Source: JAXDAY01 sp034679345 (GTDB lineage: Bacteria > Eisenbacteria > RBG-16-71-46 > CAIMUX01 > VGJL01). Taken from it: 64,000 nt of DNA. Made by a program: the position numbers and the translations under genes. Numbering within the stretch: the first letter of the stretch is position 1; the number at the start of each line of letters is the position of its first letter. The notes under the pieces are model-generated. The model ran no database searches and was not told where the DNA came from. It saw nothing but the letters and a program-made list of their open reading frames with translations. Positions 1 to 8,498 of the stretch are shown here, piece by piece. The DNA lies in assembly GCA_034679345.1 (NCBI GenBank), contig JAXDAY010000009.1, forward strand, positions 222,544-286,543, written 5' to 3'.

Positions 1-416
1 CCTCCCATGCTGCCGCCGATGAGCGTCGCGCTGTCGAGGCCCAGAGCGTCGAGCAAGGATTCGACGAAGTCCGCCGCGTGGGTCCTCAGATCCACGCTGC
101 GGTAGTCGAACGGATCGGTCAGCCCGAATCCGGGCCGGTCGACCGCGTAGAAGTGCGCGATGTCCTGAAGCGGCCGCAGGAAGGGGGCCCAGTTCACCGC
201 CTCGCCGTCTCCGCCGTGGAAGAGCACGACCGGCTCTCCGCTGCCGCCTTCCAGCAAGTGGGCCCGGAGCCGCGGCACGGCGAGGTCGACGAAGCGCGAG
301 TCGGCTGTGACTCCGTACGAGTCGAGCAGCCGTCCCTGAAGCTCAATGAAGCGGTCGATGGCCGACAGGTCGGCGGGCTTGCCATTCGGGCTCGAGGCGA
401 TTCCTTGGGTTCTCAT
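1..416 (-). CDS. alpha/beta hydrolase, C-terminus outside window
   Basis: The first 138 residues of an alpha/beta-hydrolase are visible; the rest lies beyond the window edge. An oxyanion-hole-type HGGDG follows a VVLF strand, then a DRPGFGLTDP segment, and the reading ends in GGSMGG, the usual nucleophile elbow with the catalytic serine. The ATG at 416 is preceded by AAAGGAG at good distance. Substrate cannot be told; esterase, epoxide hydrolase or haloperoxidase-like members all fit. It is divergent from the regulator starting near 570, which is a natural candidate to control it (inference). Asp and His of the triad would be in the missing part. Confidence 0.8.
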   Translation of the reverse strand, partial: MRTQGIASSPNGKPADLSAIDRFIELQGRLLDSYGVTADSRFVDLAVPRLRAHLLEGGSGEPVVLFHGGDGEAVNWAPFLRPLQDIAHFYAVDRPGFGLTDPFDYRSVDLRTHAADFVESLLDALGLDSATLIGGSMG

Positions 417-569
417 CTTCGGTCTCCTTTCAGTCCCCCGGGGTTGCCGGGGTCGTCTGCTCACCTGCGGGAAGTTTCGGCCTCGCCGGCCCACTGAAAC
501 CAGCCACAGTGCCCTAACAGCTCCTGCAACAGTTGCCGTACAATGGCGGGCTGCAGACGGGAGACTGGT

Positions 570-3032
570 GTGTCCAACGCGTCAACGGAGAGCTTCGGGA
601 TTCATCTGCGGCGGCTGCGCCTCGCGGCGGGGCTGTCGCAAGAGGAGCTGGCCGAGCGCGCCGGGCTGACGGCCGCGGCCATCGGCCTGCTCGAACGCGG
701 CGAGCGCCGGCGTCCCTATCCCCACACGCTGCGCGCGCTCGCCGACGCGCTGGGGCTGGAGCCCGCCGCACGCGCCGCGTTCTTCGCCGCGGTTCCCCGC
801 CGAGCAGAGGGGAATATCCAGAGGGAGAGAGAGGATTCGCGCCGAGACGAGCAGCGCTGGTCGCGTCCCCCGGTTCCTCTCGCGCCGATGGTGGGACGCG
901 AGGATCTCATCGCGTCCGTTCGCGACTTCCTCCGCGATGGCGCGGCCCGGATCGTCACGCTCACGGGACCGGGAGGAATCGGCAAGAGCCGGGCGGCCGT
1001 GGAGATCGCCGCGCGGCTGCGCGAGGATTTCGATCTCGGCCCGGTCTGGGTCGAGCTGGAGGCGCTGACCGACCCGACGGAAGTTCTCCCCGCGATCGGA
1101 CGGGCGCTCGGCCTGATCGAGCGCCCGACGCAGGACGCCGCCCGGATCATCGAGAACCATCTCGAAGGCCGGCGCAGCCTGCTTCTGCTCGACGGTTTCG
1201 ACCGACTTCTTGCGGCGACGCCCCTCATCACAAGCCTCCTGCACCGATGCGCCGGCTTGGCTCTTCTCGTGACGAGCCGCGAGGCCCTCCGCATCCGCGG
1301 GGAGCGCGCGATCGAGGTACCGCCTCTCGGCCTGCCGGGACCCGAGATGACGGCCAGCGCGGCCTCGGTCGAGCGCGCCGAGGCCGTGGCGCTCCTCCTC
1401 CAACGGGCGCGGGCCGCGCAGCCGGCGTTCATCCTGACCGATCCGGATGCGGAGGTCGTCGCGGCCATCTGCGCGCGACTGGACGGCATCCCCTTGGCGT
1501 TGGAGCTCGCGGCGGTCCAGCTCAAGTATCATTCTCCGCAGGCCTTGTTGAAGCGTCTGCAGAGACGGCTCTCGGTTCTCGAGGAGGGTCCGCGCGATCT
1601 GCCCGTCCGGCAGAGGGATCTGCGCGCGACGATCGCCTGGAGCTACGAGAGCCTCGATCCGCACGAGCAGCGCGTCTTCCGCCGCTGCTCCATCTTCCGG
1701 GGCGGATTCACGGCCGAAGCGGCGGAGGCGATCTGCGGCGAGGAGGCCACCCCGCAGGTTCGCGGCGCGCTGTCTTCCCTCGTGGACAAGAGCCTCGTCC
1801 GCGCCGCGCCCGATCCGGCAGGCGAGACGCGTTTCTCGATGCTGGAGACGATCCTCGAATACGCGGGCGAGCGATTGGCCGAGGACACGGATGGTCCCGA
1901 ACTGGCGCGAAGACACGCCCAGTTCCATCGCGACCTGGTCGAGGCGGCATCTCCCCATCTCGCCGGCGGCTCGCGTTCGGCGTGGCTCTCGCAGCTCGAT
2001 CGCGAGATCGCCAACCTGCGCGCTGCGTTGGCGTGGGCGGCGGCGAACGAGGAAGTGGAGATCCTGCTCGGGCTGGCGGGCGGGCTGGCCTGGTACTGGA
2101 TCCTCCGGGGAATCGTTCGTGAGGGTTCAAGCTGGACGCAGCGCGCGCTCGCCTGTCCGGTCCGGCCGGGGATGGAAGCGGCACGGGGACAGGTCCTCTA
2201 CGCGGCAGCCGCGATGGCCTGGAAGTTCGAGGACTTTCCGCTGGCGCGCCGCCGCGCCGGAGAAGCGGTCGCGCTCCTGCGGAACGGATTCGATTCCCGC
2301 AGGTTGGCTCTGGCGCTTGCCCTCAGTGGGCTCATCGCGAGCTCCGCGGGCGATCCGGGTCGCGCGGCGGAATCGCATCAGGAGTCCCTCGCCATCTTCC
2401 GCGACCTCGAGGACTCCTGGGGAATCGCCTATGCCGAGTCGAATCTCGCGGACGCGCTGCTGCAGATCGGGGAGACGGCCGCCGCCAAGGAGCGGTACCT
2501 CGATGCGCTCCGCCGATTCGCGGAGACGGGAGACGATTGGGGTCGAGGGATCGTTCTGCTCACGCTGGGCAATGTCGCCTGGGTCGAGGGCCGCATGGAT
2601 GCCGCCCGCAGACGGTACGAGGAGTGCGTCGAGCTGTTCAGAGGGATGGGCAACGACGAGAACGCCGCGCGGGGGCTGCTCTGCCTCTCCGCGGTCTATC
2701 TGCGACAGGAGCGGATCGCCGATGCGGAGCGCGTCCTCCGGGAGAGCCTTCGGACATGGCGCGTCTTCGAGAGCAAGGCGGGCTTGGGGGCATGCCTGGA
2801 AGGCCTCGCCGCAATCCGGGCCGCTCTCGGAAACCTGCGCGCCGCCGCGCGCCTGTTCGCCGCCGCCGAAGTCCAGAACCCGGATCGGCTCTCCCTCTAT
2901 GCGATGCCCGGAGATCTCTTCGCGCCCTACCGGACCAGAACCGAGGAAGGTCTCGAAGCGGCGGAGTTCGCCGAGTGCTGGGCGGAGGGGGAAACGATGA
3001 GCCTCCAAGACTCGATCGACAGCTCGGGGTAG
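570..3032 (+). CDS. XRE-type HTH / NB-ARC ATPase / TPR transcriptional regulator
   Basis: A large signal-transducing regulator of about 820 residues. The N-terminus (about 8-65) is a helix-turn-helix of XRE type (FGIHLRRLRLAAGLSQEEL). Next comes an NB-ARC/AfsR-like ATPase with Walker A GPGGIGKS (about 133-140), Walker B-like LLLLDGFDRL and a winged-helix segment (LRATIAWSYESLD). The C-terminal half is TPR-like helical repeats. Known members of this architecture bind DNA after ligand or partner sensing through the TPRs; the ligand here is unknown. An in-frame ATG at 543 has no ribosome site, while GTG at 570 has GGGAG six bases upstream, so 570 is preferred. It is divergent from the hydrolase at 1-416. 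Its ATPase/TPR half resembles that of the kinase at 35592. Confidence 0.85.
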   Translation: MSNASTESFGIHLRRLRLAAGLSQEELAERAGLTAAAIGLLERGERRRPYPHTLRALADALGLEPAARAAFFAAVPRRAEGNIQREREDSRRDEQRWSRPPVPLAPMVGREDLIASVRDFLRDGAARIVTLTGPGGIGKSRAAVEIAARLREDFDLGPVWVELEALTDPTEVLPAIGRALGLIERPTQDAARIIENHLEGRRSLLLLDGFDRLLAATPLITSLLHRCAGLALLVTSREALRIRGERAIEVPPLGLPGPEMTASAASVERAEAVALLLQRARAAQPAFILTDPDAEVVAAICARLDGIPLALELAAVQLKYHSPQALLKRLQRRLSVLEEGPRDLPVRQRDLRATIAWSYESLDPHEQRVFRRCSIFRGGFTAEAAEAICGEEATPQVRGALSSLVDKSLVRAAPDPAGETRFSMLETILEYAGERLAEDTDGPELARRHAQFHRDLVEAASPHLAGGSRSAWLSQLDREIANLRAALAWAAANEEVEILLGLAGGLAWYWILRGIVREGSSWTQRALACPVRPGMEAARGQVLYAAAAMAWKFEDFPLARRRAGEAVALLRNGFDSRRLALALALSGLIASSAGDPGRAAESHQESLAIFRDLEDSWGIAYAESNLADALLQIGETAAAKERYLDALRRFAETGDDWGRGIVLLTLGNVAWVEGRMDAARRRYEECVELFRGMGNDENAARGLLCLSAVYLRQERIADAERVLRESLRTWRVFESKAGLGACLEGLAAIRAALGNLRAAARLFAAAEVQNPDRLSLYAMPGDLFAPYRTRTEEGLEAAEFAECWAEGETMSLQDSIDSSG

Positions 3033-3083
3033 GGAGAGCGCGCCGCTCGGGGAGGATCCCTCGGGCGAGCAGCGCCGCCCGGA

Positions 3084-4685
3084 TCAGAATCCGGCGGCCA
3101 TTCCTTCCCCGCGCGGATCGGTGCATGCGAGCCAGCCGCCCTCAGGCAGCCGCTCGATCGCTTGCACGAAGCCGCTGCCGCCCCACGGGCCCACGCGGAC
3201 CACCGCATGCCCGTACTTCTCGAGCCTCCGCCTCGCCTCGCGAGGAATCCGCCCCTCGATTTCCACGCGATCCAGATCGTCGATTCCCCAGCGCGGCGCG
3301 CGCAGCGCTTCGTCGAGGGGACGATGAAACGCCATCCGAGATCGCAACACTTGCACATTCGTCTGGATCTGCCGCTGCGCCCCCGGCGTCCCGCCGATCA
3401 GCCAGGGCCTGCCATCGCGCAGAACCATCCACGCGTTCAGCGTGTGGACCGGCCGCTTCCCCGGCTCGAGGCAGTTGGGAGAGTCGGAATCGAGAGTGAA
3501 GCCGGCCATCCGATTGTTCAGGAGAACTCCCGTGCCGGGCACGACAAACCCCGCGCCAAAGGGGTGAAAGACGCTCTGGATCCAGCTCACGGCGTTCCCC
3601 TCCGGATCGACGACGCACAGATAGGTCGTGTCCCGGACATCGGAGTCCTCCGCGGCGGCGCCCCGGCTCGTCTTGCGCATGTCCAGACCAGCGGCGGTCG
3701 CCTCTCCCCACGCAGGCTCGATCCACTCGCGCACCTTGCGGAGCTGGGTCGCGCGCGAGCGCTCGGGATCGCCGAGCCACCGGTCCCGATATGCCCGCGC
3801 GCGCCGGTAGGCTTCGATCTGCAGGTGCATCTCGCGCGCGATCGATCGCGGCGAATCGTCCCCGATGCTCCAGCCGCGCCGGTCGCACGCTTCGAGCGCG
3901 CGCATCATGGCGAGGACCATGATCCCCTGCGATACGGGAGGCTGCTCCAGCACGCTGACGTCATCGAGATCGATCGACAGCGGATCGAGCTCCTCGGTCC
4001 GATGCGGCCGCAGATCGCTCATCGTCATGGGGCCGCCGCGCTGGCCGATCGCTTCGACGATCCTCTCTCCAAGGGGCCCTTGATAGAGGTGGGCGGCGCC
4101 ATCGCGCGCGAGATCGCGCAGCGTCGAGGCAAGCTCGCCCTGGCGGACCCACGCGCCCGCCGTGATCGGCGCGCCATCGCGCAGGAACATCTCCCTCAGG
4201 ACCGCGTCTCCCGCGATCACGTCGCGCTCGCGCCGCGCCACCTGCGCCCATCGTCCGCCGACCGGAAAGCCTTCCTCCGCGAGGCGCACCGCGGGGGCGA
4301 AGACCTCCTCGACGTGCAGCTTCCCGCGCGTCTCGAGCAGGTGAAACCAGGCGCCCACCATCCCCGGCACGGTCACCGGGATTGCGCCGCGCAGCGGGAT
4401 CGCGCGAGCCGATCGAAGCGCCTCGACGTCGACCGCCGCCGGAGCGATCCCGCTTCCCTGGATCGCTCGGGCCCGCCGCTCCCGCGCGTCCCAGACCAGT
4501 GCGAACGCGTCGCCGCCGATCTGGCTCGCCCACGGCTCGACGACGGCCATGACGGCGCCCGCGCCGACCGCGGCATCCGCCGCAGATCCGCCCCGGCTCA
4601 GCAGTTCCAGCGCCGCCTGCGTCGCGAGCGGGTGGGCCGCGGCCGCCGCCGCCCGCGGACTCATCACCGCCGGTCGCTCCTTCAC
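3084..4685 (-). CDS. gamma-glutamyltransferase family protein
   Basis: A 533-residue Ntn-hydrolase of the gamma-glutamyltranspeptidase family. These enzymes cleave gamma-glutamyl bonds, for example in glutathione, after self-cleavage into two chains. The N-terminal start AAHPLATQAALELLSRGGSA is typical. The self-processing threonine is probably Thr353 in RDTTYLCVVDPEGNAVS. The small chain continues with NNRMAGF and a GGTPGAQRQIQTNVQV segment. No obvious signal peptide is seen, so location is uncertain. The start is GTG with GGAGG five bases upstream. It is divergent from the hydrolase/cysE/cysK run, which suggests a shared role in thiol or cysteine supply (inference). Some family members instead act on other amides or as acylases. 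Confidence 0.85.
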   Translation of the reverse strand: MKERPAVMSPRAAAAAAHPLATQAALELLSRGGSAADAAVGAGAVMAVVEPWASQIGGDAFALVWDARERRARAIQGSGIAPAAVDVEALRSARAIPLRGAIPVTVPGMVGAWFHLLETRGKLHVEEVFAPAVRLAEEGFPVGGRWAQVARRERDVIAGDAVLREMFLRDGAPITAGAWVRQGELASTLRDLARDGAAHLYQGPLGERIVEAIGQRGGPMTMSDLRPHRTEELDPLSIDLDDVSVLEQPPVSQGIMVLAMMRALEACDRRGWSIGDDSPRSIAREMHLQIEAYRRARAYRDRWLGDPERSRATQLRKVREWIEPAWGEATAAGLDMRKTSRGAAAEDSDVRDTTYLCVVDPEGNAVSWIQSVFHPFGAGFVVPGTGVLLNNRMAGFTLDSDSPNCLEPGKRPVHTLNAWMVLRDGRPWLIGGTPGAQRQIQTNVQVLRSRMAFHRPLDEALRAPRWGIDDLDRVEIEGRIPREARRRLEKYGHAVVRVGPWGGSGFVQAIERLPEGGWLACTDPRGEGMAAGF

Positions 4686-4760
4686 TTGACCTCCATTGTC
4701 CCTACGGATTTGATTCTGCTAAGCTTACGCGTTTATTCAACCGATCGGATCGAGGGAAAG

Positions 4761-5399
4761 ATGATCTGCGAGACCTTCCCCGTTGGGCTCCTCCAATGCA
4801 ACTGCACCCTACTCGGATGCGAGGAGACCCGCCACGCCATCGTGATCGACCCGGGCGATGAGCCGCAGGCGATCCTCGATCGGTTGCGGCGTCACGACTT
4901 GAAGCTCCAGACGATCTTCCACACCCACGCCCACCTCGACCATGTCGGGGCGACCCAGGCCCTGGCCGAGGCGACGGGCGCCCAGATCTTCCTCCATGAG
5001 GCGGACCAGTTCCTCTACGACCAGGTCGAGCTTCAGGCGCGGCTCTTCGGCTTTCCGATCCCGCGGATCCTCCCGGTCGACCACCATGTGGGCGACGGCG
5101 AGGAAGTCCTCTGGGGGCGGCGAAGCGGCGAGGTTCTCTACACGCCCGGCCACACGCCCGGAAGCCTCTGTCTGCACGTGCCCGTGTTCGGAGATGGAAC
5201 GCCGAGGCTCTTCGCGGGCGACACGCTCTTCTCGGGAAGCATCGGCCGGACCGATCTGTGGGGCGGGGACATGGATGCGATCCTGCGCTCGATCCACGAG
5301 CGCCTGCTGGTCCTGCCCGATGAGACGATCGTGATCCCGGGACACGGCCCGGGCACGACCATCGGCCGCGAGCGGCGCGCCAACCCCTTCCTCCAATGA
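4761..5399 (+). CDS. MBL-fold metallohydrolase, glyoxalase II-like
   Basis: A 212-residue metallo-beta-lactamase-fold hydrolase. The di-metal motif HAHLDH is clear, followed by the further ligand sites TPGHTPGS, FAGDTLFSGSIGRTDL and IPGHG. This set is shared by glyoxalase II (hydroxyacylglutathione hydrolase) and by persulfide dioxygenase-type enzymes; the short length without the C-terminal glutathione domain makes the exact substrate uncertain. The ATG follows GAGGG. Its stop overlaps the start of the serine acetyltransferase gene (ATGA), so the two are translationally coupled. That supports a thiol- or sulfide-linked role (inference). Confidence 0.85.
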   Translation: MICETFPVGLLQCNCTLLGCEETRHAIVIDPGDEPQAILDRLRRHDLKLQTIFHTHAHLDHVGATQALAEATGAQIFLHEADQFLYDQVELQARLFGFPIPRILPVDHHVGDGEEVLWGRRSGEVLYTPGHTPGSLCLHVPVFGDGTPRLFAGDTLFSGSIGRTDLWGGDMDAILRSIHERLLVLPDETIVIPGHGPGTTIGRERRANPFLQ

Positions 5400-6343
5400 A
5401 GAAGCGGCAGATCCAGGAGCGGCTCGCCGAGTACACCCGACGCCTCGTCGAGACCTACCGCGATGAGTCGCCTCAGGCGCACAACCTGGACCAACATCGC
5501 CGCCACCCCTCGCAGGATCGCACGATCGAAACGCTCGGCAAGATCTTCGAGGTCCTCTATCCCGGCTTCCACGGAAGCCAGGATCTCACTCGCGGGAACG
5601 TCTCGTATCACGTCGGCGCGCTCCTCGACGACATCGCCGACGAGCTGGACGATCAGGTCTACCTCGCGATTCGAAGCGACTGCCCCGAGGAGGAGCCGTG
5701 CCTGCACTGCACCGAGGCCACCGATCGCGCCGTGGCCGGCTTCATCGAGGCCCTCCCCGAGGCGCGCCGCCTCCTGACGCTCGATCTCCAGGCCGCCTAT
5801 GACGGCGATCCCGCGGCGAAGAGCTTCGCCGAGATCCTGTTGAGCTATCCCGGCGTCGAGGCGATCACGGTCTATCGGATCGCCCACATCCTGCACCGGC
5901 TGGGAGTTCCTCTCCTGCCGCGCATCATGACCGAGTGGGCTCACCGCGAGACGGGAGTCGACATCCATCCGGGGGCCGAGATCGGCGAGAGCTTCTTCAT
6001 CGATCACGGGACGGGTGTCGTGGTCGGCGAGACGACGGTGATCGGATCGAACGTGAAGATCTACCAGGGCGTCACGCTCGGGGCGCTCTCCTTCAAGAAG
6101 GACGAGCGCGGACGGCTGATCCGCGGGCACAAGAGGCACCCCACCATCGAGGACGAGGTCGTGATCTACGCCGGCGCCACGATCCTGGGTGGCGAGACGG
6201 TGATCGGCCGCGGATCGGTGATCGGCGGAAACACCTGGGTCACCCACTCGATCCCACCCTACAGCAGGGTCCTGAGCACGCCGCAGGAGCAGCAGCGCAT
6301 CGAGCAGGGACAGGATCCGAACGGCCGTTCCCGCTCCTGTTGA
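5396..6343 (+). CDS. cysE: serine O-acetyltransferase
   Basis: Makes O-acetylserine from serine and acetyl-CoA, the first step of cysteine synthesis. The N-terminal helical part (about 1-160) precedes a left-handed beta-helix with hexapeptide repeats. The catalytic-type segments DIHPGAEIGESFFIDHGTG and VVGETTVIGSNVKIYQGVTLGA are plain. At 315 residues it matches the longer SAT type with an extended N-terminal domain. It carries an unusual SDCPEEEPCLHCTEA cysteine-rich stretch near residue 105, which could be a metal or redox site. It overlaps the hydrolase gene upstream and is followed by cysK, so one operon is likely. Confidence 0.9.
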   Translation: MKKRQIQERLAEYTRRLVETYRDESPQAHNLDQHRRHPSQDRTIETLGKIFEVLYPGFHGSQDLTRGNVSYHVGALLDDIADELDDQVYLAIRSDCPEEEPCLHCTEATDRAVAGFIEALPEARRLLTLDLQAAYDGDPAAKSFAEILLSYPGVEAITVYRIAHILHRLGVPLLPRIMTEWAHRETGVDIHPGAEIGESFFIDHGTGVVVGETTVIGSNVKIYQGVTLGALSFKKDERGRLIRGHKRHPTIEDEVVIYAGATILGGETVIGRGSVIGGNTWVTHSIPPYSRVLSTPQEQQRIEQGQDPNGRSRSC

Positions 6344-6358
6344 GGCCCTCGCCTCAAC
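6339..6358 (+). terminator. hairpin at the cysE stop codon
   Basis: GTTGAGG and CCTCAAC pair perfectly over seven bases around a six-base loop, with the cysE TGA inside the left arm. There is no following T-run, so it is more likely a processing, pausing or partial-termination hairpin between cysE and cysK than a strong terminator. Confidence 0.4.
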
Positions 6359-6452
6359 GAACACTCACATATCCGAATCACGAGAGAGAAGACCCGCCCC
6401 GACCGCCGCGCGGGGACGCACCATAGAAGCATTCCGGGAAGGAGACCGAACG

Positions 6453-7427
6453 ATGTCGCGAATCTACGACTCCATCGCCGATACGATCGGGCGCACGCCG
6501 CTCGTCCGCACACCCCATCTCTCGAAGGGGCTCCGCGCCGATGTCGTCTTCAAGCTCGAATCGTTCAACCCGATGTCGAGCGTCAAGGATCGAATCGGCT
6601 ACTCGATGGTCCAGGATGCGATCGACCGCGGGATCATCAAGGCCGGAACCACGGTGATCGAGCCGACCTCGGGCAACACCGGGATCGGTCTCGCATTCAT
6701 CTGCGCGGCGAAGCGGATCCCATTGATCCTCACGATGCCCGAGACGATGTCGATCGAGCGGCGCAAGATCCTCGCTGCCCTCGGCGCGAAGGTCGTCTTG
6801 ACGGACGGGACGAAGGGGATGAAGGGGGCGATCGCCAAGGCCGAGGAGATCCAGAAGCAGACGGCGAGCTCGATCATCATCGGCCAGTTCGAGAATCCCG
6901 CGAACCCCGAGATCCATCGCAAGACCACGGCGGTCGAGATCTGGGACGACACCGATGGAAAGGTCGACATCCTGGTCGCGGGGGTCGGGACGGGCGGGAC
7001 GATCACCGGCTGCGGCGAGGTGCTGAAATCGAGGAAGCCCTCGGTCAAGGTGATCGCCGTCGAGCCGGTTCACTCGCCGGTCATCACGCAGAAGCTCGCG
7101 AGAGAAGAGCTGACGCCTGGGCCGCACAAGATCCAGGGGATCGGCGCGGGGTTCATTCCCGAGGTGCTGAACCTGAAAATCATCGAAGAGGTCGTCCAGG
7201 TCACGAACGATGAGTCGATCGAGACCGCGCGGCGGCTCTGCCGCGAGGAGGGCCTGATGGTGGGAATCTCGAGCGGAGCGGTCGCCCGGGCCGCCTACCG
7301 CGTCGCGGAGCGACCGGAGAGCCAGGGCAAGCTCATCGTCGCGGTCCTCGCGAGCCACGGGGAGCGCTACCTCTCGACCGTCCTCTATGACTTCCAGGAG
7401 GAGGCCCCCCTGGACCCTCAGCTGTAG
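6453..7427 (+). CDS. cysK: cysteine synthase (O-acetylserine sulfhydrylase)
   Basis: A PLP enzyme that joins O-acetylserine and sulfide to give cysteine. The PLP lysine is Lys45 in SSVKDRIG. The substrate loop is PTSGNTGIG and the phosphate-binding glycine loop is GVGTGGTITG. Length (324) is normal for the CysK/CysM family; the sequence around the active site is more CysK-like. It starts at ATG behind a GGGAAGGAG site and lies about 110 bases after cysE, probably in the same transcript with its own ribosome site. It ends facing the alcohol dehydrogenase gene across a hairpin. Confidence 0.93.
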   Translation: MSRIYDSIADTIGRTPLVRTPHLSKGLRADVVFKLESFNPMSSVKDRIGYSMVQDAIDRGIIKAGTTVIEPTSGNTGIGLAFICAAKRIPLILTMPETMSIERRKILAALGAKVVLTDGTKGMKGAIAKAEEIQKQTASSIIIGQFENPANPEIHRKTTAVEIWDDTDGKVDILVAGVGTGGTITGCGEVLKSRKPSVKVIAVEPVHSPVITQKLAREELTPGPHKIQGIGAGFIPEVLNLKIIEEVVQVTNDESIETARRLCREEGLMVGISSGAVARAAYRVAERPESQGKLIVAVLASHGERYLSTVLYDFQEEAPLDPQL

Positions 7428-7438
7428 GCCGGGACGCT

Positions 7439-7470
7439 CCGGCGCGGCGGGACTGAGCCTGCCGCGCCGG
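7439..7470. terminator. GC-rich hairpin between convergent genes
   Basis: CCGGCGCGGC (7439-7448) pairs with GCCGCGCCGG (7461-7470), and two more pairs can close the loop. It lies between the ends of cysK and the alcohol dehydrogenase gene and can serve both directions. It has no T-run, so termination strength is unclear. Confidence 0.5.
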
Positions 7471-7498
7471 CCCGCCAACCGGCCGCGGCGACAGTCAT

Positions 7499-8482
7499 CT
7501 AGGGCGTCAGGACCGCGGCGCCCCGCACGTCGCCTGCGCGCAGCGCATCCAGGGCCTCATTCGCCGATTCGAGGGGGTAGATCTCGACATCCGTGCGCAC
7601 CGGGATCCTCGCGGCAAGCTCGAGGAACTCCGCGGCGTCGCGACGCGTGAGATTTGCCACCGATCGCACGACCCGCTCGTCCCAGAGAATCGAGTAGGGA
7701 AACGACGGGATGTCGCTCATGTGGATCCCGCCGCAGACGACCGTCCCGCCCTTGCGCACGGCGCGCAAGCCGGCGGGCACGAGCGCCCCGACCGGAGCGA
7801 AGAGGATCGCCGCATCGAGCGGGCGCGGCGGCTCCTCATCCGAGCCGCCCGCCCAGACGCACCCGAGGGAGCGCGCGAAGTCCTGCGCCGTCACATCTCC
7901 GGGCCGCGTGAAGGCGAAGATCTCCCGCCCCTCGTGCCGCGCCACTTGCGCCACGATATGCGCCGCCGCGCCGAAGCCGTAGATCCCGAGCCGCTCGCCT
8001 TCCCCGGCCATCCGAAGCGATCGGTAGCCGATCAACCCAGCGCATAGAAGCGGGGCCGCGTGCGCGTCGTCGATTCCATCCGGAATCGAGAAGCAGTAGC
8101 GCGCGTCGGCGATCGCCTCCTCCGCGTAGCCTCCGTCGATCTGGTATCCCGTGAAGCGGGCGCGATCGCAGAGATTCTCGCGTCCCGACCGGCAGAACTC
8201 GCACTCCCCGCAGGTCCAGCCGAGCCATGGGACGCCGATCCGATCGCCCGGCCGGAAGCGATCGACGCCCTCTCCCACATCGATCACACGCCCCACGATC
8301 TCGTGGCCCGGCACGATCGGCAGCTTCGGCTGGCTGAGCTCGCCGTCGACCACATGGAGATCGGTCCGGCAGACGGCGCAGGCCAAGACCCGCAGCCGGA
8401 CCTGTCCGGGGTCGGGCGGGATCGACGCGCGCTCGATCATGCGCAGGCGCGCGCCGATCGAGTCGAGGATCATCGCGCGCAT
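7499..8482 (-). CDS. zinc-dependent alcohol dehydrogenase family protein
   Basis: A 327-residue medium-chain dehydrogenase. The catalytic zinc site uses Cys38 (AVCRTD) with His60-Glu61 (PGHEIVG). The structural zinc is held by Cys91, Cys94, Cys97 and Cys105 (CGECEFC...C). A Rossmann glycine motif GIYGFGAAAH follows. This is the arrangement of the AdhA-like bacterial alcohol dehydrogenases that use NAD(P)H. The substrate is unknown. The gene starts 16 bases after the POT transporter stop on the same strand, so it is probably the last gene of that transcript. Confidence 0.88.
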   Translation of the reverse strand: MRAMILDSIGARLRMIERASIPPDPGQVRLRVLACAVCRTDLHVVDGELSQPKLPIVPGHEIVGRVIDVGEGVDRFRPGDRIGVPWLGWTCGECEFCRSGRENLCDRARFTGYQIDGGYAEEAIADARYCFSIPDGIDDAHAAPLLCAGLIGYRSLRMAGEGERLGIYGFGAAAHIVAQVARHEGREIFAFTRPGDVTAQDFARSLGCVWAGGSDEEPPRPLDAAILFAPVGALVPAGLRAVRKGGTVVCGGIHMSDIPSFPYSILWDERVVRSVANLTRRDAAEFLELAARIPVRTDVEIYPLESANEALDALRAGDVRGAAVLTP

Positions 8483-8498
8483 CGCCGCCGGGCCCTCC

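Noticed and set aside
533..2122. Long open frame of 529 codons overlapping the XRE/NB-ARC regulator
   Set aside because: It is a shifted-frame shadow of the regulator, very rich in Arg/Gly/Pro, with no domain. The regulator frame carries clear motifs.
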